Assembly: GCA_035079385.1 (NCBI GenBank)
Contig: JAVHKY010000053.1
Location: 2,046,001 to 2,110,000, forward strand
Direction of reading: 5' to 3'
DNA: 64,000 nucleotides
From: Aspidiotus rigidus
Taxonomy: Eukaryota; Arthropoda; Insecta; Hemiptera; Diaspididae
The translations under genes were made by a program, and so were the position numbers. The number at the start of each line of letters is the position of its first letter. Positions within the stretch are counted from its first letter, which is position 1. Shown one piece after another: positions 49,183 to 58,941 of this stretch. Under the pieces are notes generated by a model. The model did not search any database. It saw only the letters and a list, made by a program, of their open reading frames with translations, and was not told where the DNA came from.

Positions 49183-49962
49183 TTTTTTTTTTTTTTTTTT
49201 TTTTTGATTCCCCAGTCCGGACGTACCCGGTGGGGCGAGTTTATTAACGCGTAAAAAGACAGGTTAGAAGCTAGCCCTTGCAACGAGATCGCTCGCTACA
49301 AGGGGTTTTAGCAATCGGTGCTTTCGTGGTTGAGGGTCGCCCGCAGAGACTTATCAAGACGATCTATGCACTGAAGGGTCCCCCTCTCGCACTACCGGTT
49401 TTTTAATCGATCTTCCCAGCTGGCCTGAATCAGTCTAAACAAGTGACCTCAGGTAACAGCCGGTGAAGAGAGAAAATGTGATTTTAGTCATCTCCAACTT
49501 CGGCTAGAATTGGCCTAGACAGTGGCCTCAAGTCGGAAGAGGGAGAGAAAAGAAAACTTATAATACATATTACAATTTATACAATTATGTATCAAGGTTA
49601 TAATTATAAACATGAAGTGTTAGATAGTGATCAGCAACTTATTCTACGCTGAAATGGAAGAAAAGTGTTGATCCGCACTGTTGGCTAAGTACTCCACTTA
49701 CGGCCCGTGGTGACAGGAAATAGCTGCAATCCCAGTACTTTCGCCTCAGGTGCGGTGTGGTGGTGGTGATGAGCAATTACATGTATGTATAGTGTTATAG
49801 CTTATTAACATCTTAGCTTAAGCTGAGAGTCGATTTCCGGGTTTTTGATGCGGAAGTTGGGATTTTCTAGTTTCCACAACTTCAGTACCACTTTCCGCAT
49901 ATACGAGAGGTGGTACTCTTCTACCTTTTCCCAGTCCATGGGACAACCGTCAACAACCTACC
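49183..49962 (-). mobile_element. R1-type non-LTR retrotransposon, 5'-truncated copy B
   Basis: A poly-A tail (T run about 49183-49205) precedes, in minus orientation, a 3' UTR of about 600 bases. The last ORF2 codons at about 49815-49950 read SYMRKVVLKLWKLENPNFRI, matching KFMRSMALRLWKKENPNFRS of copy A. Only the extreme 3' end was integrated. Confidence 0.75.
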
Positions 49963-52070
49963 TTTTTTTTTTTTTTTTTTTTTTTTTTCGGGGTTCCTCA
50001 GTTGGAACTTACTCCATGGGGCTCGTTTATTTCGCGTAATATGTAATACTTAGAAGCTAGCCCTTGGGTGATTTCATCCTGAGTGATGGATTTATGTACA
50101 CCGTGGATGCGTACCTCTGGGAGTTTAGATGCAGTCTTCTTTTCCAAGATGCCAGCAGTAGCGGCGACCTTACGGAGTGCATCCGCCTTCTCCTGGGAGG
50201 AACATGAGACGAGGACCGCTCCAGAGGGGAAGGGTACATGCCTTTTAACGCCCAATTTTTCAGGGTTGGCCTCCGGCATGTTTTGAAGTTTCTGCAGGAC
50301 ATTCCTAGGGTCTTGCTTCTGCGAGGAAGGCAGTCGCTGTTTCTTTTTTGATGTTGATGGGTGAGGTTTCTCTGCCTCGGCTTTTTTGGCCGCTGGTTTC
50401 TGAGCCATTTTTTCTTTCCTCTTCTGTCGCCGTTTTTCCTCGCGTTGGACCTCAAATTCCAGTTCAGCCGCAGGGGTGGCTGATTGTGGAGCAGGCGCGG
50501 AGGTGGAGGCGGCTGTTTTCGCTGCATGGGCAGCCGCAACTTTCCTAACGTGAGCTGTGGCTGGACCACTGCCTGCAATCTGGGAAGAAGAAGAAGGCAA
50601 CGACGCAGCGGCAGCGTAGGTATTGGTTGCAACTGGTGCAGAGGGCGGTGCGGGAGCTTTCCTCTTCTTTGTGGTTGAGGAGGTGGTGGCCTTATTTGTC
50701 AGTGAGTTCAAGACTGGCTGCAATATGGATATTACTAGCTTCTTGATTTTGGGAGTTAGTAAGTCCGTGCTGGGTGCTTCACTAGTGGTAGGCAAAGGCA
50801 CTTCCTGCTGTTTGAGCTGTTTGGTCAGTTCTTGAATGGTTGTTGTAAGAGATTCAATCTGTTTGGTCATTACTGACACTTTGTCTTGAAGCTCTCTTCT
50901 TGCCTTTCGTTTGTAGAGGAGTTCTGTTTTCAGAGACTCCACTTCATTGGGTGTTGTTGTTTCAGTGCTTTGATGCGTCCTTTTGCGGTTTGTGGAGTCG
51001 TTCAGGTTGATGTCCTTTAATTTGATCACCAAGTTCTTTGCATTCTGGGGTAGAATACAGCTGGGCCGGGAGTTTCCTTTGGTTGGCTTGAGTGCTTGAT
51101 TCTTCTCAAGTTGATCGCAAAGGTTGGTCATGTTGGCACATTCACGCGTGCGTCTGGCTTTTTGTTCAGCGTCGGTTTCACCATCTTTTGTGGGCTCCCA
51201 GTATTCAATCCCTGTGTCTTCGAATCTGGTTATACCCAGAGCTCTGAGCCGTTTCATATGTGTTTTGGCTGCTTTGTTGACCGGGGGTGGATGGGTCTTA
51301 GGGTTTGTTGGTCTTTTCTTCTTCTTCCTGCTAGGTAGTTGTCGTTCTTCTTCAGAGGAGGAGAAATCCTGGTTCTTCTTCTGTTGTTGTCTTGGTAGTT
51401 CAAACACGTCATCTGTGGACATGACGGAGCCTTCTGAGGTAGTTCTTGTGACAACAAGGTTTCCTCAGTTTCTTGCGGGAGATTCATCTGAGCAGCAGCC
51501 GCAAGGTTCTGCATGTTCAGGTCCAGTGTTCATGTTCCAGTGAAATCGGTGGATGCCTCATCATAGATTGACGATCCCTGGGATGCTGAGCGCATTACAC
51601 CCGCAGGTACCGGCGCCGGGGTCCGAATCCCAGCAGTTGAATTCTTCATGGTCGACATTGTCATGTAGATTTGAGTTGTCTTTTGTTGTGCAGTTAACGT
51701 CTGCGTTGTGGTGGAGCGGGACGTGAAGGCCGAAGCAGTACGTAAGCCCGCTCAAGAAGATGATCCTGCTGGAGGTGTGACTGCCACCAACAGTTGAATG
51801 GGGAGGTGGGAGGGAATTAGGAAGGGGTGAGAATAGGAAGAGGAAGAGACATGAGGATGAGGGCATATGCAGTTGTACTGCTGCAAGAGCCTTGCTGCTA
51901 TTAGCTTGACAGTGACCTGCGCTCCACGCCCAGAATACTTGTTTCCAAGTAGACCCGTAGGACGGAGGGGTGGTGATAACACACTGGGTTGTGGGCTACA
52001 CTCGCCCCTGAGTCAACTCGGCATATAGAGTTGAACAGGCCAAGTCGTGAGCCCCCTTACCACAAATACG
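49963..52070 (-). mobile_element. R1-type element C, internally deleted, ORF1 joined to 3' UTR
   Basis: A poly-A tail (T run about 49963-49988) and the end sequence resembling copy B (GGGCTAGCTTCTAA, TTACGCG, AAACGAGCCCC) lie directly downstream of ORF1, with no ORF2 in between. The 5' UTR runs from 51423 to about 52070, where the match to element-like sequence ends; the exact 5' border is uncertain. Confidence 0.75.
49998..51422 (-). CDS. R1-type ORF1 (gag-like), truncated and fused to 3' UTR codons
   Basis: ORF1 proteins of R1-clade elements bind the element RNA. The 474-residue frame starts MSTDDVFELPRQQQKKNQD. It has a basic, Lys/Pro-rich N-terminus, a coiled-coil stretch around residues 165-210 (ELLYKRKARRELQDKVSVMT), an Ala/Ser-rich linker, a second basic helix (REEKRRQKRKEKMAQ), and the conserved LGVKRHVPFPSGAVLVSC and EVRIHGVHKSITQDEI that normally lead to three CCHC knuckles. 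After DEI the frame passes into 3'-UTR sequence (TQGLASKYY) and stops. The knuckles are therefore missing. Confidence 0.75.
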   Translation of the reverse strand: MSTDDVFELPRQQQKKNQDFSSSEEERQLPSRKKKKRPTNPKTHPPPVNKAAKTHMKRLRALGITRFEDTGIEYWEPTKDGETDAEQKARRTRECANMTNLCDQLEKNQALKPTKGNSRPSCILPQNAKNLVIKLKDINLNDSTNRKRTHQSTETTTPNEVESLKTELLYKRKARRELQDKVSVMTKQIESLTTTIQELTKQLKQQEVPLPTTSEAPSTDLLTPKIKKLVISILQPVLNSLTNKATTSSTTKKRKAPAPPSAPVATNTYAAAASLPSSSSQIAGSGPATAHVRKVAAAHAAKTAASTSAPAPQSATPAAELEFEVQREEKRRQKRKEKMAQKPAAKKAEAEKPHPSTSKKKQRLPSSQKQDPRNVLQKLQNMPEANPEKLGVKRHVPFPSGAVLVSCSSQEKADALRKVAATAGILEKKTASKLPEVRIHGVHKSITQDEITQGLASKYYILREINEPHGVSSN

Positions 52071-52163
52071 GTTTCTCTGGGATTTTTTCTTCCTTGCAAT
52101 ATTGCAAGTAACCACGGTACACATCATGTTTTGAAAGCCATAATGTTTCTAAGTGCGGCTACG

Positions 52164-53391
52164 TTAGTAATGCGAAGGTACTTTCTGTAACAAATTCAAG
52201 AATTTTTCCGCCGTGGTTCTTCTCTTCTCCATAAGAGCCATCTTCTTTGGACTTAATTTCCTGTTCGCCTTTTTTGTTAAGCATGAATCCTCTTCTTTAC
52301 TCCAAGCCTGTACTGACCAGTCAGTTACTGATAATGTATTCAAGAATTGCGTTTTACACACCCGAATCAGACTACCTTCTTTTTTCACATAGTATTGAAG
52401 AGAACTTCCGCGTCTAGAAGTCTTCTTTTTCTGATTTGTCGTATCTCGGGGAGTTGACCTCTGGGTAAGAATTTTTACTGTAGTTCTTTTTTCAGGCCAA
52501 CTTGATTCCCAAAACTTTTCGAAAATTTGCTTTCTTTCATCCTCTGAAAATTCACGGCATCTTAGTTTTGATTTTGTTTTACTAAGCGCGCAATTGCATG
52601 TCGGTTTCATCAATCTTGCAGGTCTCGGAATGTTGTACTGGTTCGGTTTCTTCGCTTTTTTATTTTGTCCTTGATATTGAGCCACCAAAGTGTACTCCTT
52701 GCACTTCTGCAGCGTATTTGCAATTGTAGTTTTCACTAAAGTCAATGTGTAACATGGCTTCATCAGGCTGTAAATTTTTTCGCAGGTCTTTCATCGCTGT
52801 CTTCTGAACAGTATTATTGGCGGTATGATAAACGAAGTCTCGAAGTTTGTCAACAAGAAGTTGCACCAGCTCATGCACCAAGCAGGTCTGAGTTTCTTTC
52901 CCAAGTCTACGTATTTCTTTCCCATTGAACTCCTCGGTTTTCCACGTCCAAACGTCATACGATGTTTCCTCGGTTCCATTAAAATCTGAAAGTGTGAAAC
53001 AGATTTCGTTGTTGGTACATAATCCGCACTCTCCAAAATGACACTCGAGCTTTGGATCATCGCACATTAAATCTTGGGCGACAGTATGAGGATCGGAACT
53101 GGCCAACGCGCCATCCCGCCACAACTGCTTCGTGATGAATTTGATGTTCTCACATTTCACGCATAAACAGGTATCACGACTGGAAAAATCTTTCATGACG
53201 ACGTAAAATGGTTTCAATTTACAGAACGCGGAATATGAGATCATAACGGGGATATCTGATGATACGCAGAATTTCTTGTAGAAAACTTTCAGAGAATTGG
53301 TGAGATAACGTTTTTGTACTCCTCGAATACAATCTTTCTTTCCAGGAGAAACGATCGTTACGTCGTCTTCCAAAAAAAAATCAATTACCAT
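52164..53391 (-). pseudogene. Unclassified insect mobile-element protein (DFSENY family), rearranged
   Basis: The first block (53391-52665) reads GKKDCIRGVQKRYLTNSLKV, FCKLKPFYVVMKDFSSRDTC, ECHFGECGLCTNNEICF and LHIDFSENYNCKYAAEVQGV followed by HFGGS. I know this as a widespread uncharacterised family in hemipterans and cnidarians, usually continuing SRxQxSLHT. Here it breaks after HFGGS. The second block (52660-52164), in another frame, reads KLRCREFSEDERKQIFEKFW and IRVCKTQFLNTLSVTD, ending FLNLLQKVPSHY. In related proteins that motif set lies N-terminal. The order is thus permuted, or two copies abut. Function unknown. Confidence 0.6.
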
Positions 53392-53399
53392 TTTCTTAA

Positions 53400-54885
53400 T
53401 TACATTGTTTCTTAACTTCGACGATCCAAGTTCATGATGACGACGTCTCGAAGATCTAACGCATAGATCATAATTAGGTTTTGTTTTAATAATGAAAATA
53501 GCTCCCTTTTTCGTATGAAGTGTTTTTTTTTATTGATTTAGAGACACTTACCATTATAGCGGATGAAACAACTTTGAGTTATCTGATTACACAATGCAGC
53601 ATTTCGCGTTCGAATGTCAATCCCGCGATTTTGTGCCAATATAATTTTTTGTTATGAACATTCCACAGTATGGATGAAACCACTGTCAACGGCAATTTCA
53701 CCTACTTAAAAATCAATCAACCTGGAAAAAAGGGTTTATTCTCATTCTTGTGGGTTCACTTTACAACTAATGAAAGGCAGATTGTACCCACATTCTTTTA
53801 TTATTATATTTAACGCGTTTTATAGCGCTCCAGTGACGCTAACTGTAAGCTGACGCGAACTGTTGCCGCACCCTAGTGCTCAAGCTGACATTCTGCAGAT
53901 CAACTGGAAACGAAACTGTACGCAAATCGTGACCACGCGATCACACACAGCGGTACTGTGGGTCAAAACTCACGAACATGGTTTCACGAAGTAACATCAA
54001 TCGATCTAGGAAAGAGTGTCTCAGTCATAGAGAAGGCACGTGCTCTTTTCGCAGACTAATTTCCAATGTTGAGAGATTCATGTCCTTCAACGTGGACACA
54101 GGAATTACGTGACTGTCCACGTTGAATCACATTTATTTGCCCACGCTGCCGGACAAACTCGCCCTTTTCCCCTCCATATGGGATAAATGTGCAAAGATTA
54201 TTTAATGTAAGTTGCTAGATGTAATGTGGCCAACATTGGATGTATGATTACGTCATTGCAATTCCATACCAGTAAATTCAAGATGTCTGCCGATGTCCAC
54301 GGTGAAAAACATTTTTTTTTTTTTAGAAACTAGAATTTCAATAATGAATGAGTATTTTAATCACAAATCATAATTTTTTGAAAAAATTTCTTGTTGGAAC
54401 CTCTCGAAGTAGGTTATGAGAAAGCTATGAACGCATTTCAGAGGAGCTCATCCTGATACTGGAACCCTCTAGAGACACTTGAAAACTATCCACATTGGAG
54501 GACATTTCCTCTCTTTCCACACAACTTTGAGGCATTCTAAAAGTAACTTGAGATGCTCAGAGACATATCATAATACGTCTACTGTGTTGCCACAACTTGA
54601 CTCTTCAACAAGGAGTATCAATAATTCCAGTAAATTAAATAAAAATGCTTCCAGCAGACTAATACAAAATGGATTAGACCTGTGTGACATCCACGTTGAT
54701 GGACATTTCAAGTGTATTCTCACTTTTTTAAGTATGTTACACTAAAGTGGGGAAGGATTTTACTATTGCCTTTGCTAGAATACCTCATTTCCTCAATTTT
54801 AAGCTATTGCGCGCAGCTTTCAGACAATAAGCGAAAGAATTACAGTTGATTAACATAAATTGTCCATTTTTTGAAGAATCACCCA
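53400..54885. other. Repeat-derived sequence without a recognised gene
   Basis: No recognisable coding region. A perfect 13-bp inverted repeat (TTCAACGTGGACA at 54086-54098, TGTCCACGTTGAA at 54114-54126) and further GTCCACG/ATCCACGTTGA words at about 54295 and 54690 suggest a decayed element. An 88-codon + frame at 54479-54745 is open but unlike any family I know. Confidence 0.35.
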
Positions 54886-56419
54886 TGTACCAGAATTTAT
54901 CATCGCTATTTCCGGATTTCATTAAAATACCTGCAGAACTGTCATAATTTACTATACATTCTCGTCAAATTTGATTTGAAACTTTCTTTTCATTTTTCTC
55001 AATGAGAATAGGTTTTTTGCTAACAGGATGGAAGTAAAGAGGATGTGATTGTTGGTTCCACATTTGATACAAAGAGGTTTTGTGTGTTTCTGATTTGTTC
55101 TGTTGGTTTGTTTTGTCATTGTATTTATAGACATCGCGGCTTCTTTTCCTCTCGTCTTCTTTGTACTTCTTTCTGATTTTGTTCTTCCACCAACAAGTTT
55201 TCTTTTGTTTCCTCAATTGTCATTGGTTTTGTCAACTCTTTATTTATGATGATTGGACAATGGTAATGATCTTTGATGGCAAAGATTAAGTTTTGTTTTT
55301 CCTCATTCATTGTTAATTTGGAGCACTTCCGTATTTTTTCAACAACTGCCGTAAATTGCGTCAGAAACTCTAGCGCTGTTTTTTTTTTAGTACATGTCAC
55401 CAAACTGACAATATAATGAATAAATTGTGTTGGAAGGTATCTTCAACTGTCCAAAATAAAATAAGAAAGTTGGCCAAAAGAAGAAAAAACAAAAAACAAA
55501 AATTTATTATCACATTAAAATTCCAGACTAGACAGGTAACTAATGAATATTATTGTTATCGTCGCCGTCATAGAGGAATCCACCAGTCTCTCCCTGGTTT
55601 ATTCTATTTGAATCTGGTTATTATTTGAAGAGTGTTCAGGTAATCTTAAATCGCGCCTCCCTTAATGGGAATTTCCACTCTTGGCACTGAATAATGGACC
55701 AATCTTCTTCTTCCTCCTCTGATAAAATGGTTTGACCACCATAATATTTTTTACAAGGCTGATCACGCGATCTAGAGACATTTTCTTGGAGGGTTGAACA
55801 CGGAATCGCAAATGTTCGTGACGCTTTACGTATCAACATTAAATTTTCTTATCTCGAACTGCAGAAATAGCATTCTGTAGAAATGTTTGGTTGTCCTTAC
55901 AATTGGGTCGTTTCGTTTGGCTTCTGTAGCATGGAACCATCTATAATCAACAAGCCAAATTATCATTACTAGGAAAATGATCTCTCAAAAATTAGCTCAA
56001 CATGAGATAGGGTATTTTTTACCTACCTCGACGAAAATTTTTATGCGTGACCATTTTCACCCCACATGAACATTTATAACGATAGCTCATCAATGAGCAA
56101 ACGCAACAAAACGATCTGATGGCTAAACAATTCTTTACAAGAAACTTGATCTCTCTCCTATGAAATTAAAAAAAAAAATCAAAATGTACAAAATCCGGCA
56201 TTTTGCGTAAGCCGTCCTGAACACATCTCTAATCACAGGCATTTCACGATCCGCGATATGAATATGTAGACTATGCCCTCTCCAACTATTCTCGATTTAC
56301 ACAAAGCTTCTCGCTTAATCTGTTGGAGCGCTATAGCTCCATAGGTGATAACACGTTATCACTTCGAAGTGACTGTCTTCAACCCATGGTGACTGCCTTC
56401 ACGTCCATTGACGGTACAG
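54886..56419 (-). repeat. U repeat, copy 3, first part
   Basis: Matches 43080-44640. It holds the Copia-type gag TALEFLTQFTAVVEKIRKCS, NEEKQNLIFAIKDHYHCP and TIEETKENLLVEEQNQKEVQ (55403-55125), its decayed knuckle CIKCGTNNH (about 55060), and a pogo-type helix-turn-helix remnant ASRTFAIPCSTLQENVSR (55636-55839). It is cut by the Harbinger-like element and resumes at 57663 and 61587. Confidence 0.7.
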
Positions 56420-57659
56420 GGTGCGGTTTACGACCGGGCGTTCGCGAGCGTTATGGGTATTAACGAAAAACGATGACAATCGTTGAGCGTGTTAATTAAC
56501 GCCAACTCGAGAGGTGGCGTTAGCCTTGCGTTAACGTCGTTAGCCATCGTTATGTGGGTTAAGACATTGTTCATCACGAGGAGAGTTTTTTTTTGTCTTG
56601 TCAATGTTCATCGATGTCATGATTGTCATCCTCGTGCTCATCGTCGCGTCGTCGGTGTTTCGCGCATATAATATTGAAGCATGATACCGGCATTTCAATT
56701 TTTATTAGTTTGTTCTCTTTCGGTTCAAATTCCGACGACAAGTGAGCGTTTCAATTAAGCACAAACAATTACCATATTGCACAAAGGAACAAAGCGTTCA
56801 TTCCTCACCTTTGTTTCGATATTAATTTATGGCATACTTCGTTCGTCCTTGGTGCAAATAAGGACCTAATTCCTGCAGGCATAATTCAAAGTTATGCCTA
56901 CTTACACGAAAGCATTGTTTGAACACCACTTCATTGAACATCTCAGCTGTATGTAAGGAACAAATGAAATGTCTTTCTCTGTGATGTTGGCGTCGGACAC
57001 CATCCTCCTCATCAGCATTTTGAAAGAGGTCCATGACCATAAACGAACACTTTCCCTCAATACGGCAGCTTAGGGCAGGGGTGCTCAACCTTTTTGGACA
57101 TGGGGCCACATAGAATGAGTCGAAAATTCTCGCGGGCCACAAAAAAAAGTAGAATGCTCATTACTTTTTAATAGGTAACTATCAAATCAGCAAAAATATG
57201 GAAAAGAAGGCACACATTTTCATATCCTCTACCTACTAAAAAGTTGCAAATATTGTTCATTTCTTAATCAAGTTTCTTGCCATTTTAATTTAACCCCTTC
57301 CCCCCTTTTTTTCCTTGTCTCCCTATTTATTTATTTCTTGTTAAGGGCTCGCGGGCCGGGTGGAAACCTTTCCGCGGGCCGGACTTGGCCCGCGGGCCGT
57401 AGGTTGAGCACCGCTGGCTTAGGGCAATAAGTCTTAACTGTAATAACACAAAATATGCACTGCTACTGTCTTTTTTTTTCGGAGTTACGCCATTTCTTGC
57501 ATCGTCCAAACAGATGGTGAAAACCAAATAGTGCCACAGTAATTGACAAATCCATAGTGATAAGAGGAACTTTTTAGCGGTTTAAGACTAATGTTCCTAA
57601 ACGGTAAAAAAATTGATAACGATCGTTACCAACATAACGCAACAGTCGTAAACCGCACC
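56420..57659 (-). mobile_element. PIF/Harbinger-like element with CAG target duplication
   Basis: Perfect terminal repeats GGTGCGGTTTACGAC and GTCGTAAACCGCACC are bordered by CAG on each side (56417-56419 and 57660-57662). The uninterrupted site GGTACAGAAAGTTT is present at about 39295 and 44625. Inside, a minus-strand frame (57060-56822) has MFNEVVFKQCFRVSRHNFEL and CLQELGPYLHQGRTK, the start of a Harbinger-type nuclease (FRxSRxxFxxLLxxxGP). Most of the nuclease is missing, so the copy is non-autonomous. Confidence 0.8.
57076..57416. mobile_element. hAT-type MITE nested in the Harbinger-like element
   Basis: Ends CAGGGGTGCTCAACCT and AGGTTGAGCACCGCTG, an inverted pair with one mismatch, are flanked by a perfect 8-bp duplication GCTTAGGG (57068-57075 and 57417-57424). 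It is 341 bp, with GC-rich subterminal parts and no coding capacity. Confidence 0.92.
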
Positions 57660-57833
57660 CAGAAAGTTTATAAGATTTAAAAAATATTGTATCTTGTGCA
57701 CATCTTCTTGGTTAATGAACTACGAGGGCTGTTTCAGAAAGAGTGAGACAACGCTTGGTACAGGCTTAATAATGAACTTTATTAGTCAAAAATTCGTACA
57801 CGCTCGATGTAACTCCCCCCCACTAAAATACAA

Positions 57834-58869
57834 TCATTTTTTCCAACGTTTTTCCCATTGTTTGAATGAGTTTTGAAACATACTTTCCGAAATCCCTCTC
57901 AATTCACCCTGTACAGCATTTTGTATTTCCGGAATCGACTCAAAAACACGACCCTTCAAATTTTTTTTAATAGTGGGGTATAAAAAAAAATCATTTAAGG
58001 CAAGGTCCGGGCTGTACGGGGGATGAGGGACCAATTCGATCTTCTTTTCGTCAAGGAACTTCTTTACCAAAATTGCTGTGTGCACTGGCGCGTTGTCATG
58101 GTGAAGTTTAAAGGCGCCTCCCTGAAATTCCGGCCTCTTCCTTGGGATATGGACCCGTACGAGTTTCTTCAGAACACTAGTGTAATATGCTGCGGTCACC
58201 GTTTTACCCTGCTCAACAAAATGGCAATAAATCATCCCACGGCAATCGAAGAATGTGATGGCCATTGTCTTCTTCGCTGATTTTTGGGCCTTTGCTTTCA
58301 CCGGCGGAGCGGATCCTTTTTTCCGCCATTCCGTGCTCTGCTGTTTCATTTCTGGGTCAAAGGCATACATCCAACTCTCATCGACCGTAACGACATTATA
58401 AAACCAATTTTCGTCTTCCTCAAGATGCGAGAGCATTTCTTTGCAAATGCGAACTCGATTCTCCTTCATTTTGTCCGTAAGCAAGCAATCGGGGAATCCA
58501 CCGCGCACTAATGCGTGAATAGCCGAGATCGTGTTTCAAAATTCGTTGAGCGGACGACAGCGAAATATGTAGTGCTCTACTTAAAGCACGAAGTGTAATT
58601 CGTGCATCATCGGCAATCAAGGTGGCAGCAGTGTTCACTAACGTCTCCGTTCGCGCGCTTCGGGGAACACCTGGCCCGCCTTTCAAATCCCCACTCGTTC
58701 GACCACTCTTGTACGCGTTCAACCAACGATAAACAGCTGCACGTGATAGACAATCATTGCCGTATGTCTCCTTTAATTGTCTATAAATTTCGGCCGCTTC
58801 AACATCGCGTTTTCGAAGAAAATTAATGACGTAACGTTGTTCCCGTTTAATTTCCAAAAAATCACTCAT
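57834..58869 (-). pseudogene. mariner transposase with one frameshift
   Basis: The start is MSDFLEIKREQRYVINFLRK, with paired helix-turn-helix motifs (CLSRAAVYRWLNAYKSGRTS, ITLRALSRALHISLSSAQRI) and WIPRLL. A single base change in length near 58485 shifts frame; it resumes at TDKMKENRVRICKEML. The DD34D triad is intact: TVDESWMYAF, LHHDNAPVHTA and YSPDLALNDFF. The C-terminus ends WEKRWKK. This frameshift is the only lesion seen. Confidence 0.93.
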
Positions 58870-58941
58870 TGTTTTGTACAGACCTAAAACGAACACGTTT
58901 CACAAAACAACTTGACAGGAACGAGTCGTGTTAGCAACAAC

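Noticed and set aside
50057..50835. Several overlapping + and - strand frames in the R1 ORF1 region
   Set aside because: They are shadows of the GC-richer, Ala/Lys-rich ORF1 at 49998-51422.
54479..54745. An 88-codon + strand frame with Cys/His pairs as a zinc-finger gene
   Set aside because: The Cys/His spacing does not match C2H2, and no start context or partner exon supports it.
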